From: Bacillota bacterium
GTDB taxonomy: Bacteria > Bacillota_I > Bacilli_A > Acholeplasmatales > Acholeplasmataceae
Direction of reading: 5' to 3'
Assembly (NCBI GenBank): GCA_023458995.1
Contig: JAEWVV010000129.1
Coordinates: forward strand, 1-11,638
Length of the DNA: 11,638 nt
Position 1 is the first letter of the stretch, and every line of letters starts with the position of its first letter. The notes under the pieces are model-generated. The model worked only from the letters and a program-made list of their open reading frames with translations, was not told the DNA's origin and did no database searches. Shown here piece after piece: positions 1 through 5,927 of the stretch. Position numbers and translations under genes: made by a program.

Positions 1-400
1 CAAGACCTGCCTCTTTAATAATTTCAATGTACTCTTCTTTTTTTAATGCTGCAATTTCCTCTTCAGTTCTTTCAACAATGGATGGATGTAGTTCATATTT
101 TTTATCGTTTTTAACGATTAAACAGTCAACAACTTTTCCACTGTTATCGATATGTTTTTCATATCCAACTACTTCACCACTGACGGTAGCATGCATGGGT
201 TGTTCAAAGAACGCACCTTTTCTTGTACCGACCACTTCACCAACTTTAACAAATTGACCACCACGTACACATGTTTCTCCTTCTGGACAACGTGCGCTTG
301 TCACAGGATAATACACATAATCTGCATCAAGATAATGCATGATGGGTAATTCTTTAAGCTTTTTCTTGCCATCTGGAATATATTTCGTTTTAGCAATCAT
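1..400 (-). CDS. RnfC-like electron transport complex subunit, N-terminal part (runs off the left edge)
   Basis: The first 133 codons are in the window; the C-terminus lies beyond position 1. The visible part resembles the N-terminal barrel-sandwich region of RnfC/NqrA-type proteins: a variable start, then a glycine/valine-rich stretch with FVKVGEVVGT (about residues 50-60) and PMHATVSGEVVGYE (about 68-81), which matches the family's lipoyl-like P-H-A-x-V-S-G-x-V signature. RnfC proteins are the peripheral NADH/FMN and 4Fe-4S subunit of the ion-pumping ferredoxin:NAD oxidoreductase; the FMN and Fe-S parts would lie outside the window, so activity cannot be judged. The ATG at 400 follows the glyA stop by 6 bases, and its ribosome binding site AAGGGAG lies inside the glyA 3' end, so it is probably co-transcribed and translationally coupled with glyA. 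It could also be another protein sharing this fold. Confidence 0.7.
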   Translation of the reverse strand, partial: MIAKTKYIPDGKKKLKELPIMHYLDADYVYYPVTSARCPEGETCVRGGQFVKVGEVVGTRKGAFFEQPMHATVSGEVVGYEKHIDNSGKVVDCLIVKNDKKYELHPSIVERTEEEIAALKKEEYIEIIKEAGL

Positions 401-406
401 CTTTCG

Positions 407-1654
407 TTATACTCCCTTCTTGTATAATGGAAATTTTTGAGTTAATTCCATAACTTCTTTATTAATCTCATCGAGCACTTCGGGCAGATTGCGATTTGAT
501 AAAGCGCGATCAATCCAATGTGCGATAAGGATCATTTCACTATCTTTAAATCCTCTTGTTGTTACTGCAGGTGTTCCTAAACGAATACCTGATGCATATG
601 CAGGTTTTTCTTTATCAAAAGGTACACCGTTTTTGTTACATGTAATCGATACTTTATGTAACAGTTTTTCAGCTTCTAAACCTGTCATTTGATGTTTGCT
701 CTTAACATCAACAAGCATTAAGTGATTATCTGTTCCACCACTAACAACGCGATATCCTAGTTTGATCAGCTCGTTTGCCAATGTTTTCGCATTTAATATC
801 ACTTGTTTTTGATAATCAATAAATGATTCAGATAGTGCTTCTTTAAATGCGACCGCTTTTGCTGCAATCACGTGCATCAACGGTCCACCTTGTATACCTG
901 GAAATACAGTTTTATCGATTTTCTTTGCAATCTCTTCATCATTTGTCAAAACAATACCGCCCCTTGGTCCACGCAATGTTTTATGTGTTGTTGATGTCAC
1001 AACATGCGCATAAGGCATAGGTGATGGGTGAAGTCCTGCAGCAACAAGTCCTGCGATATGTGCCATATCAACGTGGAGATAAGCTCCAACCTCGTCTGCA
1101 ATTTCTCTAAAACGTTTAAAGTCAATGATTCTAGAATAAGCGCTAGCCCCAGCAACAATCAGTTTGGGTTTAACTTCTCTCGCTATTTCTAAAACACGAT
1201 CATAATCAATGGTTTCTGTTTTTTCATCAACACCGTAGAAAAAAGATTGATAAAGTTTCCCAGAAAAATTCAAACTGAAACCATGTGTCAAATGTCCACC
1301 TTCAGCAAGCGACATTCCCAAAATACGATCTCCTGGATTCATCAAAGCCATATAAACAGCCATGTTTGCCTGCGATCCTGAATGGGGTTGAACATTTGCA
1401 TAATTCGCTTTAAACAATGTCTTCAATCTTTCAATTGCCAATGACTCAATCTCATCAACAAATTCACATCCACCATAATACCTTTTCTTTGGATAGCCTT
1501 CTGCGTATTTGTTGGTTAGAATAGAACCTTGTGCATCCAATACAGCTTGTGAAACAAAGTTTTCAGAAGCAATCAGCTCGATGTGTTGCTCTTGACGTTT
1601 TTTTTCCTTCAAGATAATTTCATCGATGACTGGATCTACATGATATAAGTCCAT
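407..1654 (-). CDS. glyA: Serine hydroxymethyltransferase
   Basis: This cytoplasmic, PLP-dependent enzyme converts serine plus THF to glycine plus 5,10-methylene-THF, the main entry of one-carbon units. The 415 residues match the bacterial family length. Visible landmarks are ELIASENF (26-33), [14 protein letters not shown] (49-62), the HSGSQAN substrate loop (91-97), HVDMAHIAG (194-202, with Asp196 for the pyridine nitrogen) and [13 protein letters not shown] (221-233), where Lys225 is the Schiff-base lysine. The ATG at 1654 is preceded by CGAGGAGG at good spacing, and [14 protein letters not shown] is a normal start for the family. It has its own predicted promoter, and an RnfC-like gene starts 6 bases after its stop. 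Products feed FolD and Fhs encoded in the same window. No defect seen. Confidence 0.98.
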   Translation of the reverse strand: MDLYHVDPVIDEIILKEKKRQEQHIELIASENFVSQAVLDAQGSILTNKYAEGYPKKRYYGGCEFVDEIESLAIERLKTLFKANYANVQPHSGSQANMAVYMALMNPGDRILGMSLAEGGHLTHGFSLNFSGKLYQSFFYGVDEKTETIDYDRVLEIAREVKPKLIVAGASAYSRIIDFKRFREIADEVGAYLHVDMAHIAGLVAAGLHPSPMPYAHVVTSTTHKTLRGPRGGIVLTNDEEIAKKIDKTVFPGIQGGPLMHVIAAKAVAFKEALSESFIDYQKQVILNAKTLANELIKLGYRVVSGGTDNHLMLVDVKSKHQMTGLEAEKLLHKVSITCNKNGVPFDKEKPAYASGIRLGTPAVTTRGFKDSEMILIAHWIDRALSNRNLPEVLDEINKEVMELTQKFPLYKKGV

Positions 1655-1682
1655 TCTGTCCTCCTCGAATATTCCTCAAGTT

Positions 1683-1711
1683 ATTATAACATAATAAGAA
1701 ACAAATGAAAA
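1683..1711 (-). promoter_or_regulatory. Predicted promoter of glyA (extended -10)
   Basis: On the minus strand TG-T-TATAAT is a perfect extended -10 (TATAAT at 1688-1683, TG at 1691-1690). A weak -35, TTTTCA at 1711-1706, sits 17 bases upstream and overlaps the T-tract of the preceding terminator. The start site would be near 1676, giving a short leader before the glyA ribosome binding site. The -10 lies in a TATTAT-GTT-ATAATA inverted repeat that is repeated exactly in front of fhs. Confidence 0.65.
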
Positions 1712-1740
1712 GACAGTTTTCAGAGAATGGAAACCTGTCT
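1708..1740 (-). terminator. Intrinsic terminator after yebC
   Basis: The minus strand reads AGACAG, a G/A mismatch, TTTC, an 8-base loop, GAAA and CTGTCT, followed by TTT. This is a 6+4 bp stem with one internal mismatch and a short T-tract (1711-1708). It lies 57 bases after the yebC stop and just before the glyA promoter, so it would end ppa-yebC transcripts. The T-tract is short, so read-through is possible. Confidence 0.7.
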
Positions 1741-1796
1741 TTACTAAACATTTCTATGATTTTTTACTATATCAAAATCGTATTTAGAATTACTAT

Positions 1797-2513
1797 TTAT
1801 AATGCAACGTTATGATAAACGTCTTGTACATCATCAAGTTCATCAAGCATATTTGTCAAACGTTCAAACTTTTCTAAGTCCTCACTGTCGAGTGTTGCAT
1901 CCATAATTGGTAGCCACATGATTTGTTCAGTGTCATATTCAAGTTCTGGTCTTGCTTCATTAAATGCGATGCGAATCGCAGAAAAGTTTGTCGCATCACT
2001 ATAAATTGTTACACCTTCTTCATCGGCTTCGATATCGGTGACATCAAGATCATTACCCACTAAAATTTCTAAAACTTCATCTTCAGTAATTCCCTTCATT
2101 GAGAAAACTGCTTGATGATTAAACTGGTGAACAACAGAACCTGAAATACCTAATTTACCGCCTGTCTTAGTGAAACAATTTCTCACTTCAGAGATGGTAC
2201 GGTTCACATTATCCGTCAAGCATTCAACGATAAGCATTGAATTACCAGGACCAAAACCTTCATAGCGAATGGATGATAAATTATCTTCCCCTCCACCTTT
2301 AGCTTTATCAATATTACGCTTGATGACATCGGCAGGAACTTGTTCTCTCTTCGCTTTTTCAATCATGCGTTTTAATGTCTGATTTGTGTCTGGATCTGGT
2401 GTTCCAGATTTTGCAGCCAAATAAATTTCTCGGCCAAACTTTGCATAGAGTTTACTCTTTGTGGCAGCTGTCTTAGCCATTGCTACCTTTCGTACTTCAA
2501 ATGCTCTTCCCAT
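1797..2513 (-). CDS. YebC/TACO1-family translation or transcription factor, YeeN-type
   Basis: This 238-residue protein belongs to the YebC/PmpR/TACO1 family. It starts MGRAFEVRK and contains SKLYAKFGREIYLAAKSG (21-38), IDKAKGGG (about 67-74), RYEGFGPGNSM (about 83-93) and CLTDNVNRT (about 97-105). The close match to E. coli YeeN wording (YAKFG.EIY.AAK.G.PDP) puts it in the YeeN-like branch rather than YebC itself. Members have been described as DNA-binding regulators and, more recently, as ribosome-associated factors that relieve stalling at proline-rich stretches; which applies here cannot be told from sequence. The ATG at 2513 has AAAGGAT upstream, overlapping the ppa stop codon, and only 13 bases separate the genes, so the two are probably translationally coupled. 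The C-terminus is acidic, as is common in the family. Confidence 0.93.
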   Translation of the reverse strand: MGRAFEVRKVAMAKTAATKSKLYAKFGREIYLAAKSGTPDPDTNQTLKRMIEKAKREQVPADVIKRNIDKAKGGGEDNLSSIRYEGFGPGNSMLIVECLTDNVNRTISEVRNCFTKTGGKLGISGSVVHQFNHQAVFSMKGITEDEVLEILVGNDLDVTDIEADEEGVTIYSDATNFSAIRIAFNEARPELEYDTEQIMWLPIMDATLDSEDLEKFERLTNMLDELDDVQDVYHNVAL

Positions 2514-2526
2514 GTTCTAACATCCT

Positions 2527-3057
2527 TTACTTACTAAATTTTTCATTATATGTGCTGATGCTTTGTGCAATAATTTTTTTTGCAGCATCTCTACCTTCAA
2601 TATCGAGAATATACGTCTTTTTACCTTCAAGTGATTTATACACTTCGAAGAAATGTCCCATTTCAGTTAATAAGTGAGCGGGTAGTTCACTAATATCTTT
2701 ATACTGAGTAAGCGATGGATCACCTAAAGGGATTGCAATAATTTTTTCGTCAATTTCATCGGAATCAATCATTTTCATAACACCGATTGGATAGCACTTA
2801 ACCAAACTGAGTGGTTCAATATCTTCCTGACATAACACAAGAACGTCAAGTGGGTCATTATCGCCAGCATAAGTCCTTGGAATAAATCCATAATTTGCAG
2901 GGTAGTGAGTCGAAGTAAACAATATACGATCAAGAATAATCATGCCTGTTTCTTTATCGAGTTCATACTTCTTTTTGCTGCCTTTTGATATTTCAATGAC
3001 TGCAATAAACTGGTCCGGTTGAATTCGATTTGGATCAATGTCGTGCCAAATATTCAT
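2527..3057 (-). CDS. ppa: Inorganic pyrophosphatase, family I
   Basis: Cytosolic enzyme that hydrolyses pyrophosphate to two phosphates with Mg2+, pulling forward nucleotide, tRNA-charging and PRPP-dependent reactions. I start it at the ATG at 3057 (176 aa, MNIWHDIDPN), because AAAGGAG lies 9 bases upstream and the open frame further upstream runs through a terminator hairpin. The active site is intact compared with E. coli PPase: Lys30 and Glu32 (KKYELD), Arg44, Tyr56 (HYPANYGFIPR), Asp66, Asp68 and Asp71 in the signature DNDPLDVLVL, then Asp98, Asp103 and Lys105 in MIDSDEIDEK. yebC follows 13 bases downstream. Upstream lie a terminator, a structured leader and a guanine riboswitch, and also a possible private promoter at 3092-3100, so its control is uncertain. 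Confidence 0.97.
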   Translation of the reverse strand: MNIWHDIDPNRIQPDQFIAVIEISKGSKKKYELDKETGMIILDRILFTSTHYPANYGFIPRTYAGDNDPLDVLVLCQEDIEPLSLVKCYPIGVMKMIDSDEIDEKIIAIPLGDPSLTQYKDISELPAHLLTEMGHFFEVYKSLEGKKTYILDIEGRDAAKKIIAQSISTYNEKFSK

Positions 3058-3091
3058 AAAATCAGGCTCCTTTATTAATATACCTATAATT

Positions 3092-3100
3092 ATTCTATCA
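3092..3100 (-). promoter_or_regulatory. Possible private promoter of ppa
   Basis: The minus strand reads TGATAGAAT, an extended -10 with one deviation from TATAAT. It lies after the terminator at 3112-3139 and about 20 bases before the ppa ribosome binding site. No -35 is recognisable, because that position falls in the terminator T-tract. If active, it would make ppa at least partly independent of the riboswitch. Confidence 0.35.
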
Positions 3101-3111
3101 TTTTTTCGCTC

Positions 3112-3139
3112 AAAAAAAACACCCATAAAAGCGGGTGTT
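3112..3139 (-). terminator. Strong intrinsic terminator between riboswitch and ppa
   Basis: The minus strand has AACACCC (3139-3133), an 8-base loop, GGGTGTT (3124-3118) and a continuing T-tract to 3112. The 7-bp stem is perfect and the U-tract has 8 consecutive Ts counting the stem end. It lies 55 bases upstream of the ppa ATG and about 110 bases after the aptamer, so it can be the output of the riboswitch and also the end of transcripts reading through from fhs-folD. Confidence 0.9.
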
Positions 3140-3249
3140 CTGCTTAGAGACAAAACTAGGTTACACGGATGTTACCTATCCCCTGTACGTCCCCAAGTGT
3201 ATTTAAGTACCTTTTTAGGCTACGAACAATTAAACAACCCCTAAAATGC
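3140..3249 (-). other. Structured linker RNA between guanine aptamer and terminator
   Basis: No reading frame with a start is present. Minus-strand features are: a segment 3236-3220 that can pair with the P1 3' strand of the aptamer; GGGTTGTT (3240-3233), complementary with one bulged T to the terminator arm AACACCC (3139-3133); a small hairpin GTAGCC-AAA-AGGTAC type at 3223-3207; two GGGG runs flanking ACGTACA (3194-3180); and a hairpin TAGGTAACA-TCCG-TGTAACCTA (3178-3157, one A/A mismatch). I do not recognise a known RNA family. It is either an unusually long expression platform or a separate small RNA. Confidence 0.5.
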
Positions 3250-3330
3250 TTAATGATCGTAGTCGCAATTTTTATGGCATTGCGGTAGAAACGTTATCAC
3301 CAATTTGAAGATAACTTATACGATAATTAA
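3250..3330 (-). promoter_or_regulatory. Purine riboswitch aptamer, guanine type
   Basis: The three-way junction of the purine riboswitch class is visible on the minus strand. P1 is 3330-3319 with 3261-3250 (12 positions, one T/C mismatch). J1/2 is TAA. P2 is GTTATC/GATAAC (3315-3310, 3298-3293). J2/3 is the hallmark GTTTCTACC (3292-3284). P3 is CGCAAT/ATTGCG (3284-3279, 3269-3264) and J3/1 is GAC (3264-3262). The base equivalent to C74 of the Bacillus xpt aptamer is C at 3262, which pairs with guanine or hypoxanthine; position 51 is U (3287), unlike the 2'-deoxyguanosine-I variant. The L3 loop CCATAAA is close to the consensus CCGTAAA, and GG in L2 (3301-3300) can make the kissing pairs with CC (3277-3276). 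A promoter sits just upstream. The downstream gene is ppa, not a purine gene. Confidence 0.93.
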
Positions 3331-3340
3331 ATACATCATC

Positions 3341-3369
3341 ATTATAACAATGAACATCCTTGAAGTAAA
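3341..3369 (-). promoter_or_regulatory. Predicted promoter of the riboswitch transcript
   Basis: On the minus strand the -35 is TTTACT (3369-3364), the spacer is 17 bases and the extended -10 is TG-T-TATAAT (TATAAT at 3346-3341). The start site would fall near 3334, a few bases before P1 of the aptamer, as expected for a dedicated riboswitch promoter. It lies only about 20 bases past the folD stop, and I see no terminator between folD and this promoter. Confidence 0.75.
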
Positions 3370-3387
3370 GAAAAATTTGATGAATCG

Positions 3388-4230
3388 TTAGATATGCTTT
3401 AAATAGAGTTCAAATGTGTTTTCAAGAAGAGCGTTAATCGTCATAGGTCCTACACCTTTTGGTACAGGTGTAATATAGCTTGCAATGTCTTTAACTTGAT
3501 CAAAATCAACATCGCCGACAAGTTTTCCATCAACACGATTGACACCCACATCGATGACGATTGCTCCAGGTTTTACCATTTCTTTTGTAATAAGGTGTGG
3601 TTTACCAGATGCTACAACGAGTAAATCAGCATTTTTTGTATGGAAACTTAAATCTTTTGTCTGTCTATGGCAAACCGTGATGGTTGCTCCTTGGTCCATG
3701 AGTAAACGAGCTACTGGGAAACCTACAATATTTGATCTTCCAACAATCACCGCATTAAGTCCTGAGATTGGAATATTGTAATGTGCAAGAAGTGTCATAA
3801 TTCCTTTCGGTGTAGCTGGTTCAGTGGTTGGTTTTTTCTGATAGAGATATCCTTGATTAACCACATGAAACCCATCAGCATCTTTATGGATTGATATGGC
3901 ATCAATCAGTTTATTTTCATCAAGATGTTTAGGTATTGGAAGTTGTAAGATCATACCGTCTATGGTTGGATCTTCGTTGAGCGCTTCGATTAAATCATAA
4001 ACTTCAGTATATGTCACTTCTTCAGGTAAATGATGGAGTGTGTGCTTAATACCTGCAACTTCACATGCTTTTCCCTTACCTTTGACATAGGATAAAGAAG
4101 CTGGATTTTCACCAATTAAAATAATGGCTAAATGAGGTCTTCTCATTCCTTTTTGAACGTATTGTTCTATTTTGCTGTTCATGAGTTTGTTACGTTCATT
4201 AGCAACGTTAAATCCATCGAGAATGATCAT
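3388..4230 (-). CDS. folD: Bifunctional methylene-THF dehydrogenase / methenyl-THF cyclohydrolase
   Basis: Cytosolic enzyme that oxidises 5,10-methylene-THF with NAD(P)+ to methenyl-THF and hydrolyses it to 10-formyl-THF, reversibly; it joins GlyA and Fhs. I start it at the ATG at 4230 (280 aa, MIILDGFNVA): AAGGAG lies 7 bases upstream, overlapping the fhs stop, and this matches family N-termini, whereas the frame extending to 4269 overlaps fhs. Visible residues are Tyr48 and Lys52 (SYVKGKGKACE, catalytic pair), LQLPIP (95-100), KDADGFH (116-122), the Rossmann motif VGRSNIVG (163-170) and a C-terminal GVGPMTINALLENT. The common PCTPKG motif reads PATPKG, a mild change. The gene is 4 bases downstream of fhs and surely co-transcribed with it. 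Confidence 0.97.
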   Translation of the reverse strand: MIILDGFNVANERNKLMNSKIEQYVQKGMRRPHLAIILIGENPASLSYVKGKGKACEVAGIKHTLHHLPEEVTYTEVYDLIEALNEDPTIDGMILQLPIPKHLDENKLIDAISIHKDADGFHVVNQGYLYQKKPTTEPATPKGIMTLLAHYNIPISGLNAVIVGRSNIVGFPVARLLMDQGATITVCHRQTKDLSFHTKNADLLVVASGKPHLITKEMVKPGAIVIDVGVNRVDGKLVGDVDFDQVKDIASYITPVPKGVGPMTINALLENTFELYLKHI

Positions 4231-4234
4231 ACTA

Positions 4235-5827
4235 TCACTCCTTATCTCGAATTTGTCCTGATGCGTCAATTTCTATATTAAGAGCTCTTGGACTCTTGTT
4301 AAGTCCTGGCATAACCATGATACCTTTTGTCAGTGCCACTAAGAAGCCAGCACCGAGTGATGGACGTATTTCTGAAATTTGTAATGTGAATGGTTCTGGT
4401 AGACCATGAACAGTTGGATCACCCGTTATTGATAGTGGTGTTTTAGCCATACATACAGGTAGGTTCCAACCTAATTTTTCGTAAGTATCTAATTGTCCAA
4501 GTGCTTTTTTAGAGAATACTACTTCTTTAGCACCATAGATATCTTTTGCTATTTTTTCAATTTTAATTTTTGGTAAATCTTTCATATCATAGATTGGATT
4601 AATCTTAGAAGGTTTATCTGCAATCTTAACGACGATATTTGCAAGATCAACCATACCTTCGCCACCCTTAGCAAATCCATCACAAAGCGCAATTTCATAG
4701 TTTTGTTTTCTTGCCCAATCCATCATGTAGTCAACTTCTTCTTGATTGTCATTATAGTAGTGATTGACTGCAATAACACAAGGTAGTCCAATACGTTTGA
4801 TATTGTCTAAATGTTTACCGAGTAAAGGTAATCCCTTTTTCATTGCTTCCAGATTTGCCTCAGAATAGTTTTCTGCACCACCATGCGATTTTAAGGCGCG
4901 TAATGTAGTTACTATAACAATGGCATCAACTTGTTTGCCAAGTACAGGCATCTTGATGTCTAAGAATTTTTCCATACCTAAATCAGCACCAAAGCCAGCT
5001 TCTGTTACAGCATAATCGCCAAGTTTTAACGCTAATCTTGTCGCAACAATCGAATTACATCCGTGTGCGATATTCGCAAATGGACCCGCATGAACAAATG
5101 TCGGTACACCATCAATGGTTTGTACAAGATTTGGATTCATTGCGTCTTTTAATAACCAAACAAGTGCATCAGCTCCACCTAAATCTTTGACAAAGATGGG
5201 ATTATTATCTTTATTATAACCAATTAAAATATTATTGATTCGTCTCTTTAAATCCATAAGATCTGTTGAAAGTGCAAGGATAGCCATGATTTCACTTGCT
5301 GCAGTAATCACAAATCCATCTTTTCGTTGTGGTGTATCAATTTCACGCAAATTACGATCATTCATATCCATACAACGTTTCCATGTCACTGTTTCAATAT
5401 CAAGTTCATTACCTTGGAACATGTGATTATCGATTAAAGCTGCAAGCAAGTTATTCGCTGCAGTAATCGCATGTAAGTCACCTGTAAAATGTAGGTTGAT
5501 ATCATCCGATGGAACAACAATTGATTTTCCCCCACCAGTCGCACCACCCTTAAGACCAAAAACTGGACCTAAGCTTGGTTCACGTAGTGCTAAAACTGGA
5601 TGCTTACCAATGTATTTTAAACCTTGTGATAATCCAATTGAAACGGTCGTCTTGCCTTCACCTGCTGGTGTTGGCGTAATGGCTGTTACAAGGATAAGTT
5701 TGCCATCCTTCTTATCTTTGAGATGCTCCATTACTTTTAAATCAATTTTGGCCTTATCAAAACCATAGGGTATACACTCTTCAGATGCAACGCCCATTTT
5801 TTCGCACAATGATACTATTTTTTCCAT
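4235..5827 (-). CDS. fhs: Formate-tetrahydrofolate ligase
   Basis: Fhs makes 10-formyl-THF from formate, THF and ATP, supplying purine synthesis and initiator Met-tRNA formylation. The 530 residues are somewhat shorter than the usual 555 or so, the difference lying mainly at the N-terminus. Motifs in order: the phosphate-binding TPTPAGEGKTT (51-61), LREPSLGPVFGLKGGATGGG (81-100), INLHFTGDLHAI (110-121), a FVHAGPFANIAHG stretch near the middle and the family's conserved C-terminal GAGFLVALTKGIMVMPGLN region. The ATG at 5827 has AAAGGGAG upstream. It ends with tandem stops TGA TAG, and folD begins 4 bases after the TGA. A promoter with a palindromic extended -10 and a terminator-like hairpin precede it. 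All key motifs look intact. Confidence 0.98.
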   Translation of the reverse strand: MEKIVSLCEKMGVASEECIPYGFDKAKIDLKVMEHLKDKKDGKLILVTAITPTPAGEGKTTVSIGLSQGLKYIGKHPVLALREPSLGPVFGLKGGATGGGKSIVVPSDDINLHFTGDLHAITAANNLLAALIDNHMFQGNELDIETVTWKRCMDMNDRNLREIDTPQRKDGFVITAASEIMAILALSTDLMDLKRRINNILIGYNKDNNPIFVKDLGGADALVWLLKDAMNPNLVQTIDGVPTFVHAGPFANIAHGCNSIVATRLALKLGDYAVTEAGFGADLGMEKFLDIKMPVLGKQVDAIVIVTTLRALKSHGGAENYSEANLEAMKKGLPLLGKHLDNIKRIGLPCVIAVNHYYNDNQEEVDYMMDWARKQNYEIALCDGFAKGGEGMVDLANIVVKIADKPSKINPIYDMKDLPKIKIEKIAKDIYGAKEVVFSKKALGQLDTYEKLGWNLPVCMAKTPLSITGDPTVHGLPEPFTLQISEIRPSLGAGFLVALTKGIMVMPGLNKSPRALNIEIDASGQIRDKE

Positions 5828-5847
5828 GTCTTTTCTCCCTTTACAAT

Positions 5848-5874
5848 AAAAAAGTACCTCGTTAAAGATACTTT
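5848..5874 (-). terminator. Terminator-like hairpin between the aminotransferase gene and fhs
   Basis: The minus strand reads AAAGTATCTT (5874-5865), loop TAAC, GAGGTACTTT (5860-5851), then more T to 5848: a 10-bp stem with two G-U pairs and a run of six Ts. It lies 54 bases after the aminotransferase stop, so it would end transcripts from mfd and the aminotransferase gene. The fhs start site is predicted within its 5' arm. Confidence 0.7.
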
Positions 5875-5875
5875 T

Positions 5876-5884
5876 ATTATAACA
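5876..5884 (-). promoter_or_regulatory. Predicted promoter of fhs-folD (extended -10)
   Basis: The minus strand has TG-T-TATAAT (TATAAT at 5881-5876), a perfect extended -10. The -35 position (5904-5899, GCTTTA) is poor, which extended -10 promoters tolerate. It lies in a TATTAT-GTT-ATAATA inverted repeat identical to that at the glyA promoter. Initiation would be near 5869, inside the 5' arm of the terminator-like hairpin. Confidence 0.6.
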
Positions 5885-5927
5885 TAATATACAAAAACTA
5901 AAGCGCTATCATTTTAATATCCAACAA

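Noticed and set aside
3058..3153. N-terminal extension of ppa to 3153
   Set aside because: The extension would encode through the terminator hairpin; the ATG at 3057 has a good ribosome binding site and matches family N-termini.
3180..3241. G-quadruplex from GGGG runs at 3241-3238, 3194-3191 and 3183-3180
   Set aside because: Only three G4 runs, and the first is far away; a fourth run is lacking nearby.
3112..3330. 6S RNA in the folD-ppa spacer
   Set aside because: After removing the aptamer only about 110 bases remain before the terminator, too short for a typical 6S rod, and I could not fold a clear closing stem with a central bubble. Kept only as something an Rfam search should test.
4231..4269. 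Longer start of folD at 4269
   Set aside because: It overlaps the fhs 3' end, has no ribosome binding site, and the ATG at 4230 has AAGGAG at 7 bases and a family-like N-terminus.
5496..5768. Plus-strand open frame opposite fhs
   Set aside because: Antisense shadow of a conserved gene; no ribosome binding site or motif of its own.
5828..5927. THF or ZTP riboswitch upstream of fhs
   Set aside because: The leader is too short and lacks the conserved sequences of either class; it holds a promoter and a terminator-like hairpin.
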